DNA from: Nocardioides sp. Soil797
GTDB taxonomy: Bacteria > Actinomycetota > Actinomycetes > Propionibacteriales > Nocardioidaceae
NCBI GenBank assembly: GCA_001429555.1
Contig: LMSR01000019.1
Location: 82,755 to 146,754 of the forward strand
Length of the DNA: 64,000 bases
Direction: 5' to 3'
The notes below the pieces were generated by a model. That model saw nothing but the letters and a program-made list of their open reading frames with translations, was not told the origin of the DNA and did no database searches. The position numbers and the translations under genes are program-made. Positions 25,498 to 33,487 of the stretch are shown piece by piece. How positions within the stretch are numbered: the first letter of the stretch is position 1; each line of letters starts with the position of its first letter.

Positions 25498-27546
25498 TCA
25501 GGCCCGGGAGCGCCAGAGCAACCAGACGAAGTACGGCGTACCGATCAGTGCCGTGACCATGCCGGCCGGGATCTCGTCCGGAGCGATGACATTGCGGCCG
25601 AAGGTGTCGGCCAGGCTCACCAGGATCGCGCCGAGAAGCATCGCCACCGGGAGCACCCTGACGTGTCGGGCCCCGACGATGGCGCGTGCGGCGTGCGGCG
25701 CGACCAGGCCCGTGAACACGACCAGTCCGATCGCCGAGGCGGAGGCAGCGGTCAGCGCGACAGCGGTCACGAGCAGGATCAGTCGCGTGGGCTCCAGGGA
25801 GAGTCCCAGCACCCGGGGCGTGTCGTCATCGAGGGCCATCACGTCGAGGTCGTTGCGGTGCCGGAACAGGATCGGCAGCGCCACCAGCACCACGATGACC
25901 AGCGGCACCACCTGCTCATAGGTCCGGCCGTACGTCGATCCGTTGAGCCAGGTCAGCGCCAACTGGGTGTCGTAGGGGCTGAAGCTGATCAGGATGAACG
26001 CGATCATCGCCTGCCCGACGGCGGCGACCCCCACCCCCACGAGAACCAGTCGGATCGAGTCGAGGCCGCCTCGCCAGGACACGGTATAGACGATGACGAA
26101 GGCGACGGCGGCCCCGATCAGCGCGGCAATGTTGATCAGCCACAGCGCGGTGACCCCGACGAAGGCGATGCAGGTGACGGCGCCGACACCGGCTCCGGCG
26201 GTGACCCCGAGCAGACCCGGTTCGGCCAAGGGGTTGCGGCACACCGCCTGGGTCGCACATCCGGCGAGCGCCAGGGCGGCCCCGGCGAAGGTGGCTGCGA
26301 GGAGTCGGGGCACCCGCTCCTCGAGGGTGTAGTGCACCAACGGGCCGGCATTGCCGCCCAGCCAGTTGAACACGTCGCCCAGCAGCAGGCGGTCCTCCCC
26401 GGCCAGTGACCATCCGTGACCGGCCAGCAACCCGAGGACCGCGGCGCCGACGAGGAGCCCACCCAGCCCCGCGACCAGAAGAGCGGTGAAACGGAACGGC
26501 AAGCCCGCGCGGCCGCGGGCCGAAGGTGCCTCGGGCACGGTGCCGCCCTGGCGGAAGGTACGGGCCACGGCCACCAGCACCATCGCCCCGACCATCGTGG
26601 TCGCCACCCCGGTGGGGACACCGGTGCCGAACGTGGTCGTCGGCACCAGGCGCATCAGCACGTCGGCGAGCACGACGAGGACCACCCCGATCAGCCCTGA
26701 CAATGGGAGCAGTATCCGGTGCTTGTGGACGTCACCGATCCACCGGCCTGCGAGCCGCGCCAGCACTGGGGCACACAGGCCCACGAAGCCCATCGGTCCG
26801 GCGACGGTGACGGCGAGGCTGGCCAGCAGCACCGAGAGGAGTACGGCGACCAGTTGGACCAGGCGCACGTTGACGCCGAGGCTGGCCGCGGCGTCGTCGC
26901 CCAGGCTGACCAGGTCGAGACGACGACTGAGCAGCAGGGAGACTGCCACGACCACCGTCACGGCGACGGCGCCCTGGGCCGGGGCGTCGATGCTGATCTG
27001 CACCAGGTTGCCGTTGCCCCAGGCGAAGAGGCTCTGCGTCTGCTCCTCGAAGAGGAGCAGCAGCATTCCCGTCATCGACCCGAGCGCCAGCGCCAGGGCC
27101 GAGCCGGCCAGCACGAGCCGAGCCGGGCCGGAGGCACCGCCCGACAGGGCAAGCACGACGGCCGCACCGAGCAGGCCGCCGACGAAGGCGACGCTGCCCT
27201 GCAGGAAAAGCGGCAGTGAGATCCCCAGCGCTGCCACCAGCGTGGCCGCGAACCAGGCACCGCCATTGATGGCCAACGTGTCCGGCGACGCGAGCGGGTT
27301 GCGCGTGACCGACTGCAGCAGCGCACCCGAGACACCGACCGCGAGCCCGACGACCACGCCCGCCAGCAGGCGCGGGAGCCGGGATCCCATGAACACGTCC
27401 TGGGTCAACTGGTCCCCACGCCCGAGCGCGAGATCGAGCAGGTCGGCGAACCCGATGGTGGACGTGCCCTGCGTCAGGTGCACCGCGCCGGCCACGACGG
27501 CCAGCAGAAGAAGGCCGAGAAGGCTGGTGAGGCTGCGCAGGGTCAC
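25498..27546 (-). CDS. Double-length FecCD-family iron-siderophore permease (FhuB-like fusion)
   Basis: The 682-residue membrane protein contains two tandem FecCD permease domains (about 1-335 and 345-682). Each has the RLPRLLAG/RVPRLLAA...GALLQSVTRNPLASP or CATQAVCRNPLAEP signature and the GPMGFVGL/VVFTGLVAPHAAR region. About 20 membrane helices are expected. A fused permease would replace the usual FecC/FecD pair, as in FhuB. The GTG start lies 40 bases after the binding-protein stop. That spacer contains a short GGATCACTGG direct repeat. Confidence 0.9.
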   Translation of the reverse strand: MTLRSLTSLLGLLLLAVVAGAVHLTQGTSTIGFADLLDLALGRGDQLTQDVFMGSRLPRLLAGVVVGLAVGVSGALLQSVTRNPLASPDTLAINGGAWFAATLVAALGISLPLFLQGSVAFVGGLLGAAVVLALSGGASGPARLVLAGSALALALGSMTGMLLLLFEEQTQSLFAWGNGNLVQISIDAPAQGAVAVTVVVAVSLLLSRRLDLVSLGDDAAASLGVNVRLVQLVAVLLSVLLASLAVTVAGPMGFVGLCAPVLARLAGRWIGDVHKHRILLPLSGLIGVVLVVLADVLMRLVPTTTFGTGVPTGVATTMVGAMVLVAVARTFRQGGTVPEAPSARGRAGLPFRFTALLVAGLGGLLVGAAVLGLLAGHGWSLAGEDRLLLGDVFNWLGGNAGPLVHYTLEERVPRLLAATFAGAALALAGCATQAVCRNPLAEPGLLGVTAGAGVGAVTCIAFVGVTALWLINIAALIGAAVAFVIVYTVSWRGGLDSIRLVLVGVGVAAVGQAMIAFILISFSPYDTQLALTWLNGSTYGRTYEQVVPLVIVVLVALPILFRHRNDLDVMALDDDTPRVLGLSLEPTRLILLVTAVALTAASASAIGLVVFTGLVAPHAARAIVGARHVRVLPVAMLLGAILVSLADTFGRNVIAPDEIPAGMVTALIGTPYFVWLLWRSRA

Positions 27547-27586
27547 GGGTGGTGGATGAGTGGCGCTGGGATCACTGGCTGGTGGA

Positions 27587-28573
27587 TCACTGGGTCAGGT
27601 CGGCGACGACCTGGTCCACGAACTCCTGCGCCGACACGGGACCGCCGAAGGTCCACACGCCCTTCTCCAGCGGGTAGAGGTGGTCGCTGGTGACGAATTC
27701 GAGCTTGTTCCAGATCGGGTTCTTCTCGAGCTGGTTGCCGAAGACATCGTCGGCCTCGACCGGACTGTTGTAGAAGAATCGGACGTCGTCACCGAGCTCG
27801 GTCAGCCCCTCGGGGTCGGTCGTGCCCAGACCCCAATCCGGATCGACCTCACCGGTCCAGGCGTTCTCCAGGCCCAGGTCTTCGGCCAGGTCGGACATCA
27901 GCGAACCCTTGCCGAACAGGCGAATCGTGACGTTGCCACCCTCGGCCCAGCCGTCGGCCATCGCGAACCGGGCGCCCGCAGCGTCACTTTCCGCGATCGC
28001 CTTCTTGCCGGCCGCGAGGGACGCGTCGAGGTCACCGATGATCTCCTCGGCCTTCTCGGTCTTGCCGACGACCTCGGCAATGGTGCGGACGTTCTCCTTC
28101 ATCAGGTCCAGCTGCCGCGAACCGTCGGCGGTGTTGAGCACCAGCACCGGCACGTCCTTGTTCTCGAGCTGCTTGACGATCGACTCGGGGCCACTGCTGT
28201 CGGTGATGACAAGCTCCGGACCGGTCTTCATGATCTCGGTGAAGCTGGGGGCGCTGCGCTTGCCGACGTCCTTGACGGTGTCGTCGACCTGGGCGTTGGC
28301 CACCCACGAGTTGTACTCGTCGCCGTCGGCGTGGGCCACCGGCATGACGCCCAGGCTGACCAGGGTCTCGGTCTGCATCCATTCGAGGGAGACCACCTTG
28401 GTCGCGGGGTGCTCCAGCTCGACGGTCGTGCCGCGGGAGTCGGTGACCGAGACGGGACCACCGGTGGCCTTGACATCGGACTCCTCGTCGGCGGCGGGTT
28501 CGGTGGTGCCACAGGCACTCAATGCGAGGGCCAGGGGGATCGCCGCCAGGGCAAGCGTGCGCAACTTGTTCAC
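27587..28573 (-). CDS. Iron-siderophore ABC transporter substrate-binding lipoprotein
   Basis: The 328-residue protein starts with a lipoprotein signal ending LALSAC and then shows a TroA/FepB-like periplasmic-binding fold with segments KVVSLEWMQTETLVSLGV and ELVITDSSG. It should bind a ferric siderophore outside the cell for the fused permease and the upstream ATPase. It sits 30 bases after the ATPase gene in the iron-box-controlled operon. The siderophore is unknown, and no siderophore synthesis genes are present. Confidence 0.9.
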   Translation of the reverse strand: MNKLRTLALAAIPLALALSACGTTEPAADEESDVKATGGPVSVTDSRGTTVELEHPATKVVSLEWMQTETLVSLGVMPVAHADGDEYNSWVANAQVDDTVKDVGKRSAPSFTEIMKTGPELVITDSSGPESIVKQLENKDVPVLVLNTADGSRQLDLMKENVRTIAEVVGKTEKAEEIIGDLDASLAAGKKAIAESDAAGARFAMADGWAEGGNVTIRLFGKGSLMSDLAEDLGLENAWTGEVDPDWGLGTTDPEGLTELGDDVRFFYNSPVEADDVFGNQLEKNPIWNKLEFVTSDHLYPLEKGVWTFGGPVSAQEFVDQVVADLTQ

Positions 28574-28603
28574 GGGTGGTGCCTTTCGGGATGGGGGGGT
28601 GGG

Positions 28604-29419
28604 TCACGCAGGCGTTTGCAAGCGCCGGACGGTGCGGTGCACGGGTTGCACGCTGACCCGCGCGGTGGCCGGGTCCCGAGCCACCGTGACCGGCAGCCCG
28701 TAGACCTCCGAGACCAGCTCGGAAGTGAGGACGTCTCCGGGATCACCGGTTGCTCGGATGACACCCTGATGGAGCAGGGTGATGTCGTCGGCCACGTCGG
28801 CGGCCTGGTTGAGGTCGTGGAGCACGACGCCGACCGCCACACCGTGCTCGTCGGCCAGGTCACGCACCAGGTCGAGGATCTCGACCTGGTAGCGCAGGTC
28901 GAGGTGGTTCGTCGGTTCGTCGAGCAGGAGTACGTCGGTCTGCTGGGCCAGGCAGCAGGCCAGCCAGACACGCTGGAGCTCGCCACCGGAGAGTTCGTCG
29001 ACACCCCGTGCGGCCATCTCGGACACACCGGTGACCGTCATTGCCCAGGAGACCGTGGCGGCGCCGTCGGGGTCCTGGGCCCGCCACTTGCCGCGGTAGG
29101 GGTGGCGGCCGAACTCGACCACCTCGGAGACCGGCACACCGGATGGCACCGGACGATTCTGCGACAGAAGCGTGATCACCCTCGCGAACTCGCGCCGGCT
29201 CAACGTGGAGACCGCCTGGTCCCGGAGGGACAAGGTCCCGGCGTCCGCCTTGTGCAGGCGGGCCATCGCGCGCAGCAGGGTTGACTTGCCACTGCCGTTG
29301 GGACCCACCAGTGCGTGGACCCGAGCGGAGGTGACCGAGAGGGACGCCGAGTGCACGACGCGACGGTCGTAGTAGGACAGGTCGAGGCCCTCCCCGCGGA
29401 AGACCGTGCCATCACTCAT
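28604..29419 (-). CDS. Iron-siderophore ABC transporter ATPase (FecE/FepC-like)
   Basis: The 271-residue ATPase has Walker A GPNGSGKST, signature LSGGELQR and Walker B VLLLDEP followed by TNHLDLRYQVEIL. These are typical of FecE/FepC ATPases. It is the first gene of the three-gene import operon. The ATG follows a TAACCT -10 box by seven bases, so the transcript is probably leaderless, and an IdeR/DtxR box covers that -10. Confidence 0.92.
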   Translation of the reverse strand: MSDGTVFRGEGLDLSYYDRRVVHSASLSVTSARVHALVGPNGSGKSTLLRAMARLHKADAGTLSLRDQAVSTLSRREFARVITLLSQNRPVPSGVPVSEVVEFGRHPYRGKWRAQDPDGAATVSWAMTVTGVSEMAARGVDELSGGELQRVWLACCLAQQTDVLLLDEPTNHLDLRYQVEILDLVRDLADEHGVAVGVVLHDLNQAADVADDITLLHQGVIRATGDPGDVLTSELVSEVYGLPVTVARDPATARVSVQPVHRTVRRLQTPA

Positions 29420-29424
29420 GGGCA

Positions 29425-29443
29425 GAAGGTTAGCCTAACCTCA
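29425..29443. promoter_or_regulatory. IdeR/DtxR iron box over the -10 of the siderophore uptake operon
   Basis: The 19-bp site matches 16 of 19 positions of the DtxR/IdeR consensus TTAGGTTAGSCTAACCTAA and contains the perfect core AGGTTAGCCTAACCT. It covers the -10 box (29427-29432, minus strand) just upstream of the ATPase ATG. Iron-loaded IdeR would block transcription when iron is plentiful. Confidence 0.9.
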
Positions 29444-29523
29444 CGGCGGGGTCACTGGGCCTGGCCTGGTTGTGACCAACGAGTCAGCCCCAGGTCTCAG
29501 CCTTGAATCACCGATCTGGTGGC

Positions 29524-30450
29524 TCAGTCGCAGTCGGTCTCGCCGAGGTCTTCGTGGCCGCGATGGCTGGTGGGCTCGACCTGGAAGGTCGCGTGGTGAA
29601 GCTCGAAGTGCTCGGCCGCGCATCCCTGGAGTCGGTCGAGGATCCCGCCGACCCCCCACTGTTGCAGCGCCTCGTCCGTGACGGTGACGTGCGCGGAGAG
29701 GCTGGGCAGCCCCGACGTGATGGTCCAGGCATGCAGGTCGTGCACGTCCGTCACGCCGTCGACCCCGGCCAGGTGGCTGCGGATCTCGGCCAGGTCGAGA
29801 TGGGCCGGCGCGATCTCGAGGAGCACGCGCAAGGAGTCGCGCAACAGCACGAAGGAGCGCGGCAGGATCATCAGCGCGATCAGCAACGAGGCGATCGGGT
29901 CGGCCCGCTCGAAGCCGGTGGTGAGGATGATGACGCCGGCAGCCACGGCCAGGATCGAGCCCAGCAGGTCGGCGAAGACCTCGTTGATGGCACCGCGCAT
30001 GTTGAGGGACGAGCCGTCGGCCCGCGTCAGGATCGTCATCGAGACCGCGTTGGCCACCAGGCCCACCACCGCGAACGCGATCATCGGAGCTGCCTGGACC
30101 GTCGTCGGGTCGGCGAGCCGTGTGATTCCGGTCCAGGCGAGGTAGGTGCAGACGCCCAGCAGGACGAGGGCATTGAGCAGCGCCGCCAGGATCTCGGCCC
30201 GGTGGTAGCCGAAGGTGGAGCGCGGTCCGGGCCGCAAGGTGGCGACGTACGACGCACCGAGTGCGAGCACGACGGCGGCGGCGTCGGTGGCCATGTGGCC
30301 GGCATCGGCGAGCAGCGCCAGCGATCCGCTGACGAAGGCACCGACGACCTCGACCACCATGACGGTCACCGTGACCGCGAGCACGATCTTGAGGCGACCG
30401 CGATCCGCCGCCCGGCTCGAGGCGTGGCCGTGGTCGTGGCCGGCGCCCAT
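29524..30450 (-). CDS. Cation diffusion facilitator (CzcD/ZitB-like Zn2+/Co2+ exporter)
   Basis: The 308-residue protein starts with a His-rich stretch (HDHGHASS) and has six membrane helices. The metal-site motifs are ADAGHMATD in helix 2 and NEVFADLLGS in helix 5, and a cytoplasmic ferredoxin-like domain with VHDLHAW follows (about 210-290). It exports zinc or related ions in exchange for protons. The ATG overlaps the stop of the ArsR gene, so the pair forms a metal-responsive operon. Confidence 0.9.
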   Translation of the reverse strand: MGAGHDHGHASSRAADRGRLKIVLAVTVTVMVVEVVGAFVSGSLALLADAGHMATDAAAVVLALGASYVATLRPGPRSTFGYHRAEILAALLNALVLLGVCTYLAWTGITRLADPTTVQAAPMIAFAVVGLVANAVSMTILTRADGSSLNMRGAINEVFADLLGSILAVAAGVIILTTGFERADPIASLLIALMILPRSFVLLRDSLRVLLEIAPAHLDLAEIRSHLAGVDGVTDVHDLHAWTITSGLPSLSAHVTVTDEALQQWGVGGILDRLQGCAAEHFELHHATFQVEPTSHRGHEDLGETDCD

Positions 30451-30794
30451 CAGGCGTCCCGGTGGCTGACCACGCCGTCGACGGCGTGCTCGGCCTGGTG
30501 GAAGGCCACCTCCACCAGCTCGAGGGCGTGCTTGTTGGCCAACCGGTAGAAGACCCGGTTGCCCTCCTGGCGCGTGGCCACGACCCGGCTCATCCGCAGC
30601 TTGGCGAGGTGTTGGGAGACCGCCGCCTGCGACTTGCCGACCGCCTCGGCCAGCACGCCGACCGACTGCTCGCCGTCCCGCAGGGCCAGCACGAGGCGGA
30701 CCCGCGTGGCATCCGCGAGCAGCGAGAAGATCTCCACCGCCACCGGCAGGTGCGCGTCGAGGCCTTCTTCATCGGTATCTGCATACATGCGCAC
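30450..30794 (-). CDS. ArsR/SmtB-family metal-responsive repressor
   Basis: The 114-residue protein has a winged-helix fold (FSLLADATRVRLVLALRDGEQSV, QAAVSQHLAKLRMSRVVATRQEGNRVFYRLA). The C-terminal His-rich tail (HALELVEVAFHQAEHAVDGVVSHRDA) offers alpha-5 type zinc ligands as in SmtB, CzrA or NmtR. It should release DNA on binding Zn2+ or a similar ion and so induce the CDF exporter. The start may be GTG 30794 or the ATG two codons later. An imperfect operator covers this start. Confidence 0.88.
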   Translation of the reverse strand: MRMYADTDEEGLDAHLPVAVEIFSLLADATRVRLVLALRDGEQSVGVLAEAVGKSQAAVSQHLAKLRMSRVVATRQEGNRVFYRLANKHALELVEVAFHQAEHAVDGVVSHRDA

Positions 30795-30797
30795 ATA
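30776..30797. promoter_or_regulatory. Imperfect palindrome at the ArsR start (candidate operator)
   Basis: TATCTGC and GCACATA form an imperfect inverted repeat separated by eight bases, TATNTGC-N8-GCANATA, which resembles SmtB/ArsR-type operators. It covers the ArsR start codon, so binding would block the 5' end of the transcript. The match is by symmetry only. Confidence 0.3.
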
Positions 30798-30798
30798 C

Positions 30799-30865
30799 TC
30801 TCACGAACCAGCGATTCTTGCTGCGCGAACCAGCAATCGTTGACGCGCGAGCCGGCAATGCTTGG
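30799..30865 (-). repeat. 22-bp repeat array, left of the TfoX-like gene
   Basis: Two full units (30810-30831 and 30832-30853) plus partial units at each end, read on the minus strand, share the pattern GGYTCGCGC..CAA.RAT... with the array at 31240-31324. Orientation is opposite to that array. The stretch lies between the ArsR start and the TfoX stop. Confidence 0.6.
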
Positions 30866-30889
30866 TGCACAGTCGTACGCCGAACGGTG

Positions 30890-31222
30890 CTACTCGGCAG
30901 GTTGGCTGCGGGCCTGCTCGATCCCGATCCAGACCCACTCGTCGAGCTCCTCTGCGGAGGTCAGCGCAGCGGTGTCGACATCGAGCCAGCCCTTCAGCTC
31001 GCGCCCCCTCATCACCGTCGGTCGCACGCCGTCCCGAACGGTCAGCTCCCCCACCCTGGACGGATCGATGCGCACCATCATTGCGCCGCGACTGTTGGCG
31101 GCCAGGGCCATGTGCCCGTCGACCAGGAAGGCGAGTCCGCCGAACATCCGCTTCTCGGTGATGCCCTCAACACCGGTCAGACAGAGGCGGACCCGCTCGG
31201 CCAACTCGTCGTCGTACGCCAT
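30890..31222 (-). CDS. TfoX N-terminal domain family protein
   Basis: The 110-residue protein is a stand-alone TfoX_N domain (AYDDELAERVRLCLTG, EKRMFGGLAFLVDGHMALA). Single-domain members are common in actinobacteria and their function is not established. The competence role of proteobacterial TfoX should not be assumed. I chose the ATG before AYDDEL because that is the usual family start, although an in-frame ATG lies three codons earlier. The gene is bracketed by 22-bp repeat arrays in opposite orientation. Confidence 0.75.
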   Translation of the reverse strand: MAYDDELAERVRLCLTGVEGITEKRMFGGLAFLVDGHMALAANSRGAMMVRIDPSRVGELTVRDGVRPTVMRGRELKGWLDVDTAALTSAEELDEWVWIGIEQARSQPAE

Positions 31223-31239
31223 GACGACCATGGTGGCAC

Positions 31240-31324
31240 GTCAACAATCGACGGTTCGCGCATCAAGAACTGACGGCTCGCGCATCAACAATCGACGGCT
31301 CGCGCATCAAGAACTGACGGTTCG
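31240..31324 (+). repeat. 22-bp repeat array, right of the TfoX-like gene
   Basis: Three full units (31253-31274, 31275-31296, 31297-31318) with partial units on both sides follow the pattern GGYTCGCGCATCAASAAYYGAC. Units 1 and 3 differ at one base, and unit 2 alternates ACAATC for AGAACT. The stop codon of the MFS gene lies within unit 3, so this array has been in place long enough to supply that end. Confidence 0.85.
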
Positions 31325-32833
31325 ACGGAGGATGCGCGCGGCGGCGATGGCCACCGCGAACGAGAGTGCGCTGGCGATCGCGGCAGTCAACGTGACCCCG
31401 GAGTCGAACGCGTGCGCGGCCGACGCGAGCAGGGCCTCCGCCGATGCGCCGGGCAGGTCGCCCGCCACCTCAACGGCACCGCCGAGGGTCGAGCGCGCCT
31501 GCTCGGCATCAGCCGCACCGACGGTCACCGGCACGTGGACGCCCTCGCGGTAGGCAAGGTTGAGCAGGCTGCCGAGGACCGCCGTGCCCAGCACCGCACC
31601 CACTTCGTACGCCGTCTCCGACACCGCCGCGGCGGCCCCGGCCTTCGACGGCGGGACGGCACTGAGCGCGAGGTCGTTGGAGACCGTCTCGGACATGCCG
31701 ACTCCCGCGCACACGATCACGAAGCCGATCAGCAGTCCGATGCCGGAGCCGGTGTGGCCCAGAACCGACACCACGAGGTACCCGACTGCATTGGCCAGCA
31801 CGCCGAACACCATCACCGGGACGGCTCCGTGACGACGTGCGAGCGGCACCGCGGCGAGCCCCAGGCCCACCGTCACGACCAGGCCGGGGATCATCATGAT
31901 CGCCGAGTCGAGGGGTGAGCGCCCGGCGATCAGCTGCAGGTGCTGGGTGAGGAAGTAGATGAACCCCACCAGTGCGAACACGCTGACCAGGTTGACCACG
32001 AGCGCCACCGAGAAGACGGGGTTGGTGAAGAGCCGGACGTCCAGCATCGGGTTGCGGCGAGCGATCATCCGGCGTACGAACGCAACGCCGGAAGCGATGC
32101 CGACGCCGATCGTGAGCAGCGCGACCTGGTCGAGGCCGTGGGTGGCGAGCGTCTTGACGGCGAACACCAGGGCGGCGAGCGCGGAGGAGACCAACAGGAT
32201 CCCGACCACGTCCACCGGACCCGGATCGGGGTCGCGCGACTCAGGCAGCAACCGCGGCCCGAGCAGCAGCATCGGCACCAGCAGCGGCAGGGCAATGAGG
32301 AAGATCGAGCCCCACCAGAAGTGTTCGAGCAACCAGCCGCCGACGAGCGGACCGAGGGCGGCACCACCCGAGAAGCCGGCCATCCAGATCGCGATGGCCG
32401 TACGGCGCTCTCCGTCGTCGGTGAAGATGTTGCGGATCAACGACATCGTCGCCGGCATCAGCATGGCGCCGAAGATGCCGAGCAGGGCGCGGGCGGCGAT
32501 CAGCCAGCCGGCCGTCGGCGCGAACGCGGCGAGCACCGAGACCGCGGCGAAGCCGCTGCTGCCGATGAGCAGGATCCGACGGCGGCCGATCCGGTCGCCG
32601 AGGCTCCCCATGGTGACCAGCAGTGCGGCCAGCACCAGCGGGTAGATGTCGATGATCCACAGCAATTGGTTGCCGCTCGGCTCGAGCGAACGCGACAGGG
32701 ACGGCACGGCGAAGCTGAGCGCGGTGTTGTCGATCGAGACCAGCAGCACCGGCAGCATCAGCACAGCCAACGCAGACCAGCGCGCACGGCGGGAGAGCTG
32801 GTCGGGGGCGAGTTCGAGCTGGTGGATGGTCAC
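31307..32833 (-). CDS. MFS drug-efflux transporter, DHA2/EmrB-QacA type (14 TM)
   Basis: The 508-residue protein has about 14 hydrophobic segments. Its motifs are the A-type loop GSLGDRIGRRRILLIG, the C-type motif GIFGAMLMPATMSL and the antiporter-like GGAALGPLVGGWLLEHFWWGSIFLI. It should export hydrophobic drugs or dyes using the proton gradient. GTG 32833 is preceded by a TACAGT -10 box six bases upstream, inside the TetR operator, and is divergent from the tetR gene. Its stop lies in a 22-bp repeat array. Confidence 0.88.
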   Translation of the reverse strand: MTIHQLELAPDQLSRRARWSALAVLMLPVLLVSIDNTALSFAVPSLSRSLEPSGNQLLWIIDIYPLVLAALLVTMGSLGDRIGRRRILLIGSSGFAAVSVLAAFAPTAGWLIAARALLGIFGAMLMPATMSLIRNIFTDDGERRTAIAIWMAGFSGGAALGPLVGGWLLEHFWWGSIFLIALPLLVPMLLLGPRLLPESRDPDPGPVDVVGILLVSSALAALVFAVKTLATHGLDQVALLTIGVGIASGVAFVRRMIARRNPMLDVRLFTNPVFSVALVVNLVSVFALVGFIYFLTQHLQLIAGRSPLDSAIMMIPGLVVTVGLGLAAVPLARRHGAVPVMVFGVLANAVGYLVVSVLGHTGSGIGLLIGFVIVCAGVGMSETVSNDLALSAVPPSKAGAAAAVSETAYEVGAVLGTAVLGSLLNLAYREGVHVPVTVGAADAEQARSTLGGAVEVAGDLPGASAEALLASAAHAFDSGVTLTAAIASALSFAVAIAAARILRRTVSS

Positions 32834-32838
32834 CCGAT

Positions 32839-32864
32839 AACTGTACCGTCTAGCCGGTATAGTT
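32839..32864. promoter_or_regulatory. Palindromic TetR operator between MFS and tetR genes
   Basis: AACTGTACCG (32839-32848) and CGGTATAGTT (32855-32864) form an inverted repeat with nine of ten positions paired around TCTAGC. The site contains the TACAGT -10 box (32840-32845, minus strand) of the leaderless MFS transcript, so repressor binding would shut off the pump. Confidence 0.8.
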
Positions 32865-32897
32865 ACTAGCCGATCTGCGGTGACGTCCGCCACTGGA

Positions 32898-32903
32898 TAG
32901 GGT
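32898..32903 (+). promoter_or_regulatory. -10 box TAGGGT of a probable leaderless tetR transcript
   Basis: TAGGGT ends seven bases before the ATG of the tetR gene, with no Shine-Dalgarno sequence. The palindromic operator lies about 35-60 bases upstream, allowing autoregulation. Confidence 0.5.
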
Positions 32904-32910
32904 CGCCCCC

Positions 32911-33447
32911 ATGAGTCGCCCGCCGAAGGCCCGCAACAAGGCGCTGCTCGCCTACTGCGAGCTGCTGCGCAGCGACGGGGAGCGCGCCACGACCATCGAC
33001 GCCGTCGCCGCCCGCGCCGACATCTCCAAGGGCGGCGTGCTCTACCACTTCCCCAGCAAGGAGGCGCTCGCCGAGGCGGCGCTGGAGTGGTTCCGTGAGG
33101 AGTGCGAGCACGACCTCGTCACGATGGCCGAGGCGCCCGAGGGCCCGTCGCGCCACTACGTCCGCACGTCGTGGACCGGCGGCAGCGAGCTCGACACGGC
33201 GTACGTCGCGATGTTGCGGCTGGCGCAGTCGTCCTGGCAGCCGGCCATCGACGCCCTCGAGTGGGTGCACGCCGCCTGGCTCGACCAGATCCGCTCCGAG
33301 GTCGATGACAAGTTCGCCGCGGAGGCGATCATGCTGATCGGCGAGGGCCTCTACGCACACTCCTCCATGCCCGGCGAGTGGTCACGCGGCACCTTCGCCC
33401 GCTCCATCGACCAGCTGCTCGAGCAGGTCGACCGCCTCAAGGACTGA
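32911..33447 (+). CDS. TetR-family regulator of the divergent MFS pump
   Basis: The 178-residue protein has an N-terminal helix-turn-helix (ATTIDAVAARADISKGGVLYHFPSKEALAEAAL, about 27-60) and a C-terminal ligand-binding domain related to the TetR_C_37 type. Divergence from the pump with a shared palindrome predicts repression of the pump and relief by a substrate. The GVLYHF variant of the recognition helix is common in this subgroup. Confidence 0.9.
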   Translation: MSRPPKARNKALLAYCELLRSDGERATTIDAVAARADISKGGVLYHFPSKEALAEAALEWFREECEHDLVTMAEAPEGPSRHYVRTSWTGGSELDTAYVAMLRLAQSSWQPAIDALEWVHAAWLDQIRSEVDDKFAAEAIMLIGEGLYAHSSMPGEWSRGTFARSIDQLLEQVDRLKD

Positions 33448-33487
33448 CGCCTCGCCACACAATCCCTGACGCTTCGTGGAATCAGCC
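33444..33487 (+). repeat. Degenerate pair of 22-bp units (third array)
   Basis: Two consecutive 22-bp units both start CTGACGCYTCG (33444-33465, 33466-33487) and resemble the CTGACGGYTCG phase of the arrays at 30.8 and 31.2 kb. They span the junction between the convergent tetR and hydroquinone-reductase genes and contain parts of both stops. The relationship is suggestive only. Confidence 0.35.

Noticed and set aside
30799..31324. 22-bp arrays considered as a CRISPR
   Set aside because: Units are contiguous with no unique spacers, the orientation differs on the two sides, and no cas genes are present.
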